Below the pieces are notes generated by a model. The model was not told where the DNA came from. It did no database searches and was given only the letters and a program-made list of their open reading frames with translations. From NCBI RefSeq assembly GCF_028640845.1, contig NC_080540.1, forward strand, positions 153,085,920 through 153,149,919: 64,000 nt of DNA. The letters are read 5' to 3'. The DNA comes from Ahaetulla prasina (lineage: Eukaryota > Chordata > Lepidosauria > Squamata > Colubridae). The position numbers and the translations under genes were made by a program. Below, piece by piece: positions 10,841-21,942 of the stretch; position 1 is the first letter of the stretch, and each line of letters begins with the position of its first letter.

Positions 10841-10848
10841 CATCACAT

Positions 10849-12051
10849 GTATAATTCACATTTAAAAAATGGGCAAGTCTTTGATCATGTGGTTACAACC
10901 ACTTTGCTTTTTTGATTCTGCCTCCTTCCCCAATTGCCCCCTAACAGAAGTGCTATAGCAGCAGATGATTTGGGTTAGCCCAGCAGATGAATTTTCTCTT
11001 GGGTGAAATATATTTGTCATGCATTCTTACAAGTCAGCTGTCCGCCACTGGGTGTTGGTTGGTTGGTTGAGTCATTTGGGGATTTATTTATTTATTTTTA
11101 GCCAGAGGCTGAGAAAGAGAGTAAAATGGGGGATAAGAACACTGAGTGATCCAGGTGAGCAGGGATTACCTGCACGGGTTCCAATATCTTTTTCTCTGAC
11201 TTCTAAGAGCTCATCTTATCTTAATGGTTTGTGTGCAGCTTGCAGGCATGAGCTGAATGGGGCAGGTCACAGCACAAACTATGGCAAGCAAAAAGCAATG
11301 CCATTGTGATATCAGAGCAGCAGGTGAACAAAGCTAAAGAATGTTTGCAGAAAAGAGGAAGCTAGGAGGCACCGTCTGGGGAGTAAAACAGGAGGGGGCT
11401 GACAATACAGGGTTCCTCTTGATCCGCTTCTTGAGATGGTGAAGCCTGATTTTCTAATTCCTGTGAACATCTCACATGGCAAAGTACTCTAAGATGCCTA
11501 GACTCATTCTGATCTTTTATCTGCTTGCAACAATTATGTTATCTTAATTACAGGATCAGGATTGCATTGTCCTGATGGGGATGCTGGGAGAGGAAAACAA
11601 CAGCATAGGAACACTGTAGTGAGATTACTAATGTTAACCTTTCAGTATTGTGTATTTACCAGCTGCCTACAGAGAATCTTCATCAGGCAGAAATAAAACT
11701 TAGTTGGGTGTAAATGACCAGGACTAGCATCAATTAAAACACTTATTCTAATCTTTGCAAAGAGCTTTGAAAATGTTAATGCTTTATTTTATGTGAGTCT
11801 TGTCTTTAACTCTGCCACCATGCGGCTTTCCCCATTTCTGTGACATGCTTTGCTGATAGTGCACGTAGCTATGTGTTTGTTTTATAATTGAGATCAATGC
11901 TTCAAATGAAAATCTATTGAAGGCTTTTCTAAAATGGTAGGTTTCCAATACAGATAAATAGTCTGTAATTGGCCAAAACCAAATTGCTACAGTAGATGCC
12001 TATAACCTCATTTTCAAGTTCTTGGTCTGTAATTGACTGTTTTATTTACAG
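10849..12051. other. Unclassified non-coding DNA
   Basis: No gene is supportable. The 96-codon frame 11019-11309 has no recognisable motif and contains a TTTATTTATTTATTT run. Confidence 0.4.
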
Positions 12052-12204
12052 CCGCTGTGCATGATATGCTGGATATATGGGGACTGCCGCAATCCCATGC
12101 CATATTACTCAAATAATGACAGCTTCGTTGCTGATGTGCAGGGGAGTTGCAACTTGAACTCTTCCCTTATGACTGGGGTTTTCAGCCGAGAAATTCTCCG
12201 ATGA
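12052..12204 (+). other. Exon-like open stretch, very uncertain
   Basis: A splice-acceptor-like TTTATTTACAG (12041-12051) is followed by 50 open codons before TGA at 12202-12204. The stretch is more G+C-balanced than its surroundings. The translated segment (it contains CMICWIYGDC and PMPYYSNND) is not a family I recognise. Fifty open codons arise by chance fairly often, so this may only be a conserved non-coding element, or nothing. Confidence 0.12.
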
Positions 12205-12830
12205 TGAATCAGATCAATCCAATGCGGAGAACTCTTCTCTAAAAAGCATCATTATCTCTGAAAACCAAGAATAATATACAAGAACCTTTCTGCTCCATCC
12301 AGACTTCGGAGTCTTGTTTCTGTAATCAAAGCAAAATTGATCACCTTTCAGACCAACCTTTTGACTGACTCAAAAATGAGATGTGGTTAGCAATCTCCTT
12401 CAGGTCATAAGCGTAGATGCAGGGAGTGATGAAAAAGCCGGTGATATAGCTTGAGCTTTCTAGAAAAACGGAGCCGTGAACACAAATTGGCATCCCTTGC
12501 TTATTCTAGTGCTTATTCCAAATTCTTTCAAACATATTTTTTCCTGGTTCACCTTGTGTCCCTGTGGCAATTCCAGGCTGTCATCAGCACTGAACTATCT
12601 GTTTTACCATTTGACTCGGACTTTTCTCACATTTGATTGGAATTTGGCTGTTGAAAACAGAACTTTTCGTTTATTAGTCTTTCTCTTCAGGTAGAACTTC
12701 ACTAGAGATCTTCAGCTTTAGACAGCCGATTTGGCCTAGGGCTGAAGTATGCGGTCCAGGTTAATTTGAGAGGAAATCCTGGCTCCATGATAATTAACTG
12801 GCTCTGAGATGGCTGTAATTCAGTAAGCAA
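12205..12830. other. Unclassified non-coding DNA
   Basis: Two overlapping short frames (12451-12694) show no domain. No repeat is recognised. Confidence 0.4.
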
Positions 12831-13090
12831 GGGCCTCTGGTGGCTCAGACTGCTAAGACAGTCTGCTATTAACACAGCTGCTTGCTGTGTTCAAGTCCCA
12901 CCAGGCCCAAGGTTGACTCAGCCTTCCATCCTTTATAAGGTAGGTAAAATGAGGACCCAGATTGTTGGGGGCAATAAAAGTTGACTTTGTATATAATATA
13001 CAAATGGATGAAGACTATTGCTTAACATAGTGTAAGCTGCCCTGAGTCTTCGGAGAAGGGCGGGATAGAAATGCAAATAATAAAAAAAAA
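12831..13090 (+). mobile_element. tRNA-derived SINE with L2-like 3' tail
   Basis: The head GCCTCTGGTGGCTCAGACTG resembles a tRNA A-box region, and GTTCAAGTCC (12889-12898) is a B-box-like RNA polymerase III promoter element. The middle CAAGGTTGACTCAGCCTTCC is shared with the other SINE family here. The end has TAAGCTGCCCTGAGTCTTCG and GGGCGGGATAGAAATGC, like L2 3' ends, then poly(A). This implies mobilisation by an L2-type reverse transcriptase. Confidence 0.8.
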
Positions 13091-13344
13091 GTTGTCATAT
13101 CAAACTCATTCAAGATGTTTGGTCCTACAAGTGGTAGGGCCTTAGAAGTGGGATATGAACTAAATCTGATCCCTGGCTCAGAAACTGGGGAAAGGAAGCA
13201 GATTTGGTTTCCACCCCATTTCTAAAACCAGATAAGCCCTTTGATGGGCAATGAGAGTAAATGGTTCTCAATGAAAGCTGCAAAATAGCTGAAGCTGAAT
13301 TAACTCATTCTCAGCATAGCCAAACTAAATCAAAACAAATTCTT
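13091..13344. other. Unclassified non-coding DNA
   Basis: No clear feature is visible. It may include the downstream part of the LTR-like segment that follows. Confidence 0.3.
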
Positions 13345-13834
13345 CCCAACACAATTCCTCAGTCTTATCACCAACCTTGGTCTAATTAGGCAAAATGCCA
13401 AAGGCCTTTCTTGGCAAAAGTTCAGAAGATGCTGATAAGAAACAAATGCAGCAAGACAAAGCTATCAATGTTGTTTTCCAGCAAAGAGCCCAAATGCCCT
13501 TGCTGGTCTTTTAAGCCTTATGGGATGGGCCAATCATCTCTTGGCCCTACTCCCGAGTCGTCCCCTTTGCTTTAGCTGCTCTTGCCTTCTGGCAGCTCTT
13601 CTCATGCGTGCATTAGGAACAGGCTCCTCCTGTTCCTCTGCCTCACTACTGTCAGCCTCTAGAGGCTCTGGAATCCACACATCACTCCCCGATGGCCCTG
13701 GCCCCACCTCTGCCTCCGACACAGAGCCCCCATCCGGGCCTTCCCCAGCCTCCAGGACTGGCCCACGTTCTTCCTCAGCTTCATCGCTGTCTGACTCTGT
13801 TGCCAGCTCTGCAGGGTGCTGGTGGACCACAACA
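13345..13834 (-). mobile_element. LTR-like segment (probable retroelement LTR)
   Basis: Read on the minus strand it starts TGTTGTGGTCC exactly where it interrupts a CR1-group LINE remnant (13835-13885). It contains a long G+C-rich, acidic-coding-like stretch (13534-13820; ELATESDSDEAEEE, RMRRAARRQEQ) and then a TTAAAAG TATA-like box. The TG start and promoter-like box suggest an LTR. The far end and a TSD were not identified, so the left limit is approximate. The frame 13534-13860 is a product of LTR sequence plus the LINE, not a host gene. Confidence 0.45.
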
Positions 13835-13885
13835 GGTAGTGCATTCCAGGCATTGACCACTCTGTTGCTGAAGTCATATACCCCA
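13835..13885 (-). mobile_element. CR1-group LINE remnant
   Basis: A short match to the VVNAWNALP region of the family at 2273 and 47646 ends at the LTR-like segment. The rest of the host LINE is not visible on the left. Confidence 0.6.
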
Positions 13886-14427
13886 TAATTCTGGGGTCTT
13901 TTTTTTTCATTTTGTGGGTTTTAGGGCTTTTAAGGGGCAGAAGATTGAAGCTTCCCCTCTCTGACTGAGACATGGCCCTGACTATTTTCCCCCCCTCTAA
14001 TATGATCCTCAACTTGCTGCAGCAAAGACTGCTTTAGCGCCTCAAAATGGAATTTGTGAACTAGTATTGGATGGCAATCATTTCTGCTAACACGTTTTTA
14101 GAGTTGCAGGCTAAGGACAATAATGCACAGTAAAAAAAACTTATTGGCAGTGTAGCCAGAAATGCAATGGTCAGCCATTGTGAGCAAAAATGCAGGCGGC
14201 AAAGGAAACAGAACAGAGTTGGCAAAGAGAAATTGGATCCTGGGCAAGTACAGTGGGAATAAGGAGTCTAGTATTTAAGTACTAGCTTGACCTCAATAAG
14301 TGAGTACGTTAACGGAGGAGGGTTGGCATAATAAATAATGAATTATTCTCCTCTACCTCCAATCTTGAATTCCGTAGAAACTGAGGAGTTTTCTGCTTAT
14401 CACTTTTGCCAGCTTCCAACATGCTCT
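13886..14427. other. Unclassified non-coding DNA
   Basis: T-rich near 13900. No gene or repeat is recognised. Confidence 0.4.
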
Positions 14428-14452
14428 GTCTGTCTGTCTGTCTGTCTGTCTG
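14427..14452 (+). repeat. (CTGT)n microsatellite
   Basis: Six to seven CTGT units precede a TTTTTACAG start of a TA-flanked element. Confidence 0.9.
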
Positions 14453-14458
14453 TTTTTA

Positions 14459-14520
14459 CAGATAATCTTCGACTTACAATAGTATCCCCATGGTCACGTG
14501 ATCAAAATTCAGATTTGAAT
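14459..14520 (+). mobile_element. Fragment of TA-flanked CAGGTAGTCC family
   Basis: CAGATAATCTTCGACTTACA followed by CCCCATGGTCACGTGATCAA matches the start and the middle of the family described at 31792, 51615 and 57203, with most of the sequence between deleted. Confidence 0.55.
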
Positions 14521-14529
14521 TGTCTTGAA

Positions 14530-15149
14530 TGTGAAATGAATTTAACATACTCATTTTAAGGATGACATAGGCTACTTCAAATATTAAGGAGGTGTATCAA
14601 AGTCAACATGACCAAAACAGACTGAATATGATGCTTTATGGCATGTTCTCTGAGTGATAAAGCCAGAAAAAATATGCATTATTAGGAGAATGTAACACAT
14701 TTGCAGGACTTGCTTTTTTTTCATTCCTATTAAGCAATCCAATTTAGGTTATCGATAAGAAAGTTATTGTTTTTATCATCTACTTGATTCAGACTGATAC
14801 AAATTCTGATGTGTGTATGAAGGATTAAAAATATTTTTTTCCTCTTGTTATATTTGAATTCTCAATTTCTCAAAGTAGACTAAGAACTAATTTGCTGGAA
14901 AGTATTGAGTTAATTCAGTGGCTGTGTTTGGATTTTACCTGTAAACCTAGGATTGAGGTTAATAAGAAAGAAAAGTAATACTGGGGGGGGGGTATTTTTA
15001 ACCCTTCCTTTCCCTTTACTCTTATTCATTCTCTTCTGTTTGCTCTGGACCATTGAAGAATTTTCTGTTGGTCTGTTTTTACAGCATCTGTGAAAAAAGA
15101 AATATTTCCTGAAACTAGTCAGGTTAAAAATTATTAGCCATTATAAGAA
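14530..15149. other. Unclassified non-coding DNA
   Basis: A short G-run lies near 14984. Nothing else is recognised. Confidence 0.4.
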
Positions 15150-15385
15150 AGCGATAGTGGCGCAGTGGTTAGAATGCAGTATTACAGGCTAGTTCAACTC
15201 ACTGCCAGGAGTTCGATCCTGATCAGCTCAAGGTTGACTCAGGCTTCCATCCTTCTGAGGTCGGTAAAATGAGGACCCAGATTATTGGGGCCAATATGTT
15301 GACTCTGTAAACCGCTTAGAGAGGGCTATAAAAGCACTATAAAAGTGGTATATAAATCTAAGTGCTATTGCTAAGTGCTATTATT
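15150..15385 (+). mobile_element. tRNA-derived SINE (L2-like tail)
   Basis: The head GATAGTGGCGCAGTGGTTAG holds the A-box and AGTTCGATCCTGA (15210-15222) the B-box. The body has CTCAAGGTTGACTCAGGCTT and AAAATGAGGACCCAGATTAT. The tail has TAAACCGCTTAGAGAGGGCT and ends in CTAAGTGCTATTGC repeats. It is the sense-strand reference for the minus copies at 4715, 55200 and 56708. Confidence 0.85.
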
Positions 15386-17917
15386 ACTGAAACTGGGAAC
15401 TATTCACTTCCTGTTTTTCAATTTGAGGTTAGCCATGTCTTAACAGAACAATATTTTAGGGCAAATCAGTTTATATGTTCTTTGATCAGGTTCAAAGATG
15501 TTTGAATGTTGTGGATATCTCTAATCCTTCTCAGTAAAGGTATGTTGGGTGATGAGTAGGTAACCTACCAACAGAAAAGCCTGACTCCCCTTTAGATTTG
15601 TCTCAAAAAACTTTATTTTACTACATGTGGCACAGCATTCCCTATTCCATCTGCATCAAATAATTTTATTACTGTCTTCCTCGTCATTTTTTATCTGAAG
15701 GGGGAACAATTTTATCCTAAGTGACAACAGGGAGGCCATTAAATGATATAGCCATGGGAAAGAATATTTTCAAAAATAAGATGCATTTTGTCCTGTCTGA
15801 AGGTCATATGGAATAAAGGTTCAGAGATAGTATCTTTGGGTAAATCTTGACTGCCAACAAGGAAATGTATTTTATACGTTCTCCTGTGGAAAGAAATTGG
15901 TGTCCATTGTATATTAAACTGTACAGAGTTTCCAAAAGAAAAGCAGTGTCCAATTTTTTTTATCATTTTAGACTGGAACAATAGAAGCAGGCATAATTAA
16001 GATGCTTAATATTTTATCTTTTTAATTTTTAAAATATTTTAAAATTTTACACATAATATTTAATATTTTATCTTAATAACTCAGCAGTCCAGGGTACCAT
16101 CTTAATTCATGAGCTGAAAATGAAATGCATTTCAAGGGATTTTGACCTGTGTGATTTGGACTTGCTCTATAATGGCCTTGCTCGGGGCTGATATTTAAAT
16201 CATTATTCACATGAGTTTGTGAAGTAAGGTTTAAAAATGTTAATGGGCTACTTGAATTATATATACAAAATTTGGAATTTATAGAGTTATGGAGAAGGTT
16301 GGATTTATCAAGCATATACTCAGAACAAAAATGCAGTTTTGCTTTGCAGCAATAAAGTGCTACTTCGGACTGTAGCTACTTATTTTAGACCAAAGGTACA
16401 TATCACTTTTGGTCTTTTAAGTTGATTCTTATTGATGAAATGACCAAAAAACTGATCAATATGATCCCATATGAGCAAGTTTGATTTATTGTTTATAAAC
16501 TGCATTACAGTTATATATTTAGAGCAATATGTGTAATTTTTTAGAAAATAGCATCCATACATTTTATTTTTATTTTTATTCTTGGTATAATATATATTGC
16601 TTTGTATTTTAATTGTTCTCTAGTCATTTTATATTATCATAAAAAAGCTAATTTTTAAAGATGCCTATAGTTCTATCCATATGTGCTATATACACTATGT
16701 TCTTCCCCTAGTCATTGCCTTCCTGATTTATTAGCCTTTAATTTCCATAATTCACAGACATTCTTGGCCTCATATATTACAGTCCTCAATCACATCTTAC
16801 ACTTCGTGGCCTGGGGGACTTCATTGCACCAAGATAATCTGTCAATAACTGTTTCTTCTACTCTTATCAGTGGAGTAGGCCAAAATCCAAAAAGAAAGAA
16901 AAAAAACCCTATTATCTCTGGTTGCCTGTGAACATCTCAGCAAAGAAGTACACCCAGAGGCATCTGGCAAAAGTTACAGTGATGTCAATGTGATGTTGGG
17001 CTTGTTATGACACATTATGCAACTGACACAAATTTGTGCCATTTGTCCATTTGTGTGGTGATCTCATGATACAAGTGATGTTACTCTCTCCTGCAGGTGG
17101 CCATGGGTTCAACTCAATAATCCAGGATGTGAGCACACTGAAAACATGCATAACACATGTTGCTATATTTTATTATGCTCATGTAATAGCAGTCATAACA
17201 ACAACATTTTAAAAAGTACATTGGTAGAGAAGGATACACCAGGATGTCAGAGAATTCTGGATTTTGTGAAGAGACTGCATGCTAATGCCCGCAGCTCATT
17301 TCCCTGTATCAAATGCAGTTGTGAATAAGAAGAATAGAGATGTGCTAATTCTGAAGTTTGTGACCAAAAGTACTGATTCCGTTGGTGCAGCAAATGTTGA
17401 TATATAAAATATTAAGGCCTGCTTTCCCAGAAAAACTCTTTCCTTTCCCTTTCCCTCCCTATAAAAACCATGTGCAACAATATTCTTCCATAGTAGTATA
17501 ACCTATATAAACATTAAAACTCCAGCAATAAGAAGAATAAAAAAACTTATTATTCCGTGATTCATTTATGTAAGTTCATTACCGATAAATTAAACAGTTT
17601 TATTTAACAAGGATCTAAAGTCTTTCAAACACGCTCCTTTCTGTGTATCTGCAGAAATTTTTATGATAAAACCAACAACTAAAAAAATATAAAAATGTAT
17701 TTCTTATATTTGATTTCACCAGCTTATCTTCTGATATGATTTAAGGTCTATAATCTTTGCTTCCTAACCCTCCTGTAAAATCTTGTAAATATTTTTATAG
17801 TTAATATTTTAATAGCCCTGAAAGGTTCAAAGTTGTTTTCGAGCACCGGATGCATTCATCACACCTTGGATTTCTATTTCAAGAAAATAATGAAAAAAGC
17901 GTGTGTCACATTACTTA
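15386..17917. other. Unclassified AT-rich non-coding DNA
   Basis: Several frames of 60-80 codons lack motifs and overlap on both strands. No RNA gene or repeat family is recognised in these 2.5 kb. Confidence 0.4.
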
Positions 17918-18596
17918 CTCGTATTTTTTGGACTATAAGACACACCGGAGTATAAGACGCACCTTAGTTTTTGGGGAGAAAAATAAGAAAAAAGCTGATT
18001 GGGGGTGGCTCAGCCTCCCGGAATACCTCCAATCAGCTGTTCCCAGAGGTGAACTTTAGCCAACAGGTTCGTTGGTTGTGAGCTCTGCACCTTGCTTCTT
18101 TTTCAGCTTCTCAAACGTCCGTTTCAGAGGCTGAAAAAAGCCTCTCTATTAGAGGTTTCAGAGGTTTTTTTCAGCCTCTGAGACAGAGGTGGGTTTCAGC
18201 AGGTTCTGACCAGTTCTGGAGAACTGGCAGTGGAAATTTTAAGCAGTTCAGAGAACTGGTAAATACCACCTCTGACTGGCTCCACCCCCATCTATTCTCT
18301 GCTTCCCAAGTCCCAGCTGATCTGGAGGAAATGGGGTTTTGCAGTATCCTTCCCCTGGAGTGGGGAGGGAATGGAAATTTTACATTTTACAGTATCCTTC
18401 CCCTGCCACGCTCACCAAGCCATGCTCACCATAAACACCCACAGAACCGGTAGTAAAAAAAATTTGAAACCCACCACTGCTCTGAAACTTCCATTTCAGA
18501 GGCTGAGTGGGGCTATATTCGGACTATAAGACACACCCAGATTTTCACCCTCTTTTGGGGGGTAAAAAGGTGTGTCTTATACTCTGAAAAACACAG
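17918..18596. mobile_element. TA-flanked MITE-like element, split by a hAT element
   Basis: The left end CTCGTATTTTTTGGACTATA, followed by AGACACACC, is mirrored by the right end GGTGTGTCTTATACTCTGAA then AAAACACAG. Both ends are bounded by TA (17916-17917, 18597-18598), as in Tc1/mariner insertions. It has no transposase. The element at 18184-18479 sits inside it. Confidence 0.75.
18184..18479. mobile_element. Non-autonomous hAT-like element (CAGTGGTGGG family)
   Basis: The ends CAGAGGTGGGTTTCAGCAGG and GAAACCCACCACTG are terminal inverted repeats. Flanking 8-mers CTCTGAGA (18176-18183) and CTCTGAAA (18480-18487) differ at one base. Orientation is opposite to the copy at 10539. It lies within the TA-flanked element. 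Confidence 0.88.
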
Positions 18597-18598
18597 TA

Positions 18599-20568
18599 TT
18601 TTTGAATCAGCTTTGGGGTTACCAAAGTTCATATAACCAGATCAATAGAACGTTAAACCTAAACCTAAACCAAAAACTAGAGCTCATTTTTTTCCTTTGC
18701 TTTTTTATAACCCAAAATAGAATTTGAAACTTTGAGAATCTTCACTGAACCTAAACCTGAATAGAATGTGCTCACTCACTCTCCCCTCCATTTCTATACT
18801 TGTTCATAATCAATATTCAAACACCCATTGGCTTCACCTGTATCGGAATAAGTGCAGAAATAAACCCAATATTTGGTTTCGTAGCGACTTCTCTTTTCCA
18901 GGACTATTAAGCAAAGGTTAACATAGAGACATGCTTCCCCTTTGTGACAGTGTGTGTGATCAGCATATAAGCTATGGTATTTTATTAAACCGGTTACAAA
19001 ACATGTAAACTACGACAGTTCTCTGATTTGTACATCCACTCTTCTATTTATATGTTCTCCACTGTGGTCTGTGAGTCATATACATATATTTTCTGCACTA
19101 GTGAAATGGCTTATTCAAAACCATCCACATCTAAGTTGTGTTGATAGAGATCTTGCCCTCCATGCCCAATGCACATGAACCAGTTGATTACATATGCTGG
19201 ACTTGCTAGTGAGCCTTTTATACACAAATGCAGAATCAAATGGGAACAAGGCGCAGCCAAACCTGACCTCGAATGAAGTAAAGCCATTATTGCTGGCATC
19301 CAACCATAATAAAAAGGGCTTGGCTGCCTGATTGTCTCACAGCACAGGCCAGGAAATGACATTTTGCCTTTAGGTATTAAAAGTGTCATCTGTGGTGAAG
19401 CAGAGCGGCCAATGCTGAAGCTCAAAAGTGCACAGAAACAAACCACAGCAGTCTGAATCTGTTTTGCACAACCTTTGTGCTGTTTACTTGAACTTTCTCT
19501 TTCCTGGAGTTGCTAAAGTTAACTTCGAACAAGATGAAGTGATGAACTAACATTTCTATATTACTGCTGTCAATTCCCCCTGAGAGGCAAATGGCAAGTC
19601 TGCAGAGTCAGGCAATTGATGCATGGCTTGCTGTCAGGATTTTTAAGACTTTGATGGAGAATTGAAACAGCAGACGTCAATGAGTGATTCTCAGGAGGAC
19701 TATATTAACTTTGCCTACAAATTATCCTAGAGAACAAGGCTGGAGAATTTGTACACATCCTCTGCAATTCAGAACTATTCCAAATGCAGTGCTTCCACTG
19801 GTATTCATAAAATGTGACATTCTTTCAATCTTTAATTAAATCTTATATAGTTTTTACCAGTGCTGAGAACTATTAGAAAGGTACTATAAATCATTTTTAA
19901 GATAGATTTGGGAGCACTAAATCTACATGGCCATATGTGTTGGGCATCACACATTGTCTCTCTTGAGTTCTGCCAGCGATTCAGTAGATATAATTAGTTC
20001 CCATCCTCTTTGCTTTTAGAGTTTATGTCAACATTAACATACTTCATTTAAGTGTTTAGCAATTATTTTACTATACTACTTAATAGAGCAAAAGCAAGGT
20101 GGTATTACAGTGCTGCTGCCCACAATGTAAGTGGAGTAAATGGTAAAGAGCATGAATTAACATCTGAAGGAGAGGAAAATAGTTTCATAAATACCTAAAA
20201 GAAACAAGAAATATATAATGGAATTGACTGAAAGTTGACCAATCCTGTGGAATGAAGTTGATAAATACAAGGAAGTAAAAGTTTAGCCTTTCTTATGAAT
20301 AAAAAGCCAAAAATGTACATCAAAAAGGATGAATTGGTGCAAATTAGAGTAGGTCCATGTCAGTGGATATGAAAGAAAGAATCCATAGGTGAATATTTGC
20401 TGTATATTAAATTCCAGTCAGTAGGGAATAGTGGTAATTGAAGAAGCACTAGTTTTAGTGAGTTTGTGAGTTTTAGAAAATAGTCAATATCCTGAATTAA
20501 TATGATCCATAGGAAACAGCACCACAAAAAACAGATTAGGAACACAAGTTAAAATAGGAAAAAAAATG
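18599..20568. other. Unclassified non-coding DNA
   Basis: The two overlapping minus-strand frames at 19111-19446 show no domain that I recognise. CTAAACCTAAACC near 18657-18668 is too short to call telomere-like. Confidence 0.4.
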
Positions 20569-21674
20569 GTAAGTGAACACCTGTCTACCCTAGACGAGTT
20601 CAAATCACCGGATGGATTACACCCCAAGGTTCTGAAGGAACTGGCAGACGAGATCTCAGAACCACTGAACTATAGCTTTCAAAGATCCTGGAGCACAGGG
20701 GAGCTGCCAGAGGACTGGAAAAGAGATGATGTAGTTCCCATCTTCAAAAAAGGAAAAAAAAACAGATCCAGGAAACTACATCTATCAGCCTGACCTCAAT
20801 ACCAGGGAAGATTCTGGAAAAGATAATCAAGCAGCAAATCATTGAACACCTAGAAGCAAACAAAGTAATAACCAAAAGCCAACATGGGTTTGTCAAAAAC
20901 AGATCATGCCAGACTAATCTCATTGCATTCTTTGACAAAATGACAAAATTAGTGGACCAGAGGAATGCTGTCGATATAATTTACTTGGACTTCAGTAAAG
21001 CATTTGATAAAGTAGACCATAACCTACTACTAGATAAAGTAGAAAAATGTGGGTTAGACAGCACCACCACCAGATGGATTCGCAACTGGCTGACAAACTG
21101 CACTCAACGTGTAATCCTCAATGGAACTACATCCACATGGAGGGAAGTATGCAGTGGAGTACCCCAAGGCTCTGTTTTAGGCCCAGTACTCTTCAACATC
21201 TTCATCAATGACTTGGACAAGGGGATAGATGGGGAACTCATCAAATTTGCAGATGACACCAAATTTGCAGTTGGCAGGAATAGCCAACCCTCCAGAAGAT
21301 AGGCTCAAGATACAGAAGGATCTTGACAGACTTGAACATTGGGCGCTAACTAACAAAATGAAATTCAACAGTGAAAAAAAGTAAGGTTCTACATTTAGGC
21401 AAAAAGAAAAATGCACAGGTACCGTATATGTGATACCTTGCTCAATAGTAGTACCTGTGAGAGGGATCTTGGCGTCCTAATGGACAACCATTTAGATATG
21501 AGCCAGCAGTGTGCAGCAGCTGCCAAAAAAGCCAACACAGTTCTGGGCTGCATAAACAGAGGGATAGAATCAAGATCAGGTGAAGTGTTAATACCACTTT
21601 ATAATGCCTTGGTAAGGCCACACTTGGAATATTGCATCCAGTTTTGGTCGCCATGATGTAAAAAAGATGTTGAG

Positions 21675-21851
21675 TGTTAAGTTTGGGCAATAACGAGGCA
21701 GGAGACCAGGGTAGTGACAACAGCTCTTTAATATACAGTGAACCCAGCAACCAGTACTGGGGCAAACCTCTCTTTATATACAGTTCAGCCGGTGGCCTCA
21801 ACCAATCAGCAACGTGCTAATTCCCGCCAAAACTTTTAAAGATACATTACA
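21675..21851 (-). repeat. Gypsy 3' LTR
   Basis: 177 bp, identical to 26034-26210. On the minus strand it carries TATATAAAG as a TATA box and ATTAAA as a possible polyadenylation signal. Confidence 0.95.
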
Positions 21852-21864
21852 CTCCTTCCCTCCC
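21852..21864 (-). promoter_or_regulatory. Polypurine tract
   Basis: On the minus strand GGGAGGGAAGGAG lies directly upstream of the 3' LTR, where plus-strand DNA synthesis is primed in LTR retroelements. Confidence 0.8.
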
Positions 21865-21942
21865 AGAAAACACTTTACTCATATTTGCATACATTTAGCA
21901 TATTATTTCTCTACGTAGTCGCGCAGGTACGCTGGGCGTTTC

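Noticed and set aside
13534..13860. 108-codon minus-strand frame with an acidic, low-complexity protein
   Set aside because: Its N-terminus is a LINE remnant and the rest lies in an LTR-like segment with a TG start and TATA-like box. No independent gene signals.
15209..15222. Functional tRNA gene suspected from A and B boxes
   Set aside because: No cloverleaf can be formed around it and the rest is SINE, so it is a tRNA-derived promoter only.
18655..18675. CTAAACCTAAACC run, telomere-like
   Set aside because: Two units only, and not the vertebrate TTAGGG motif.
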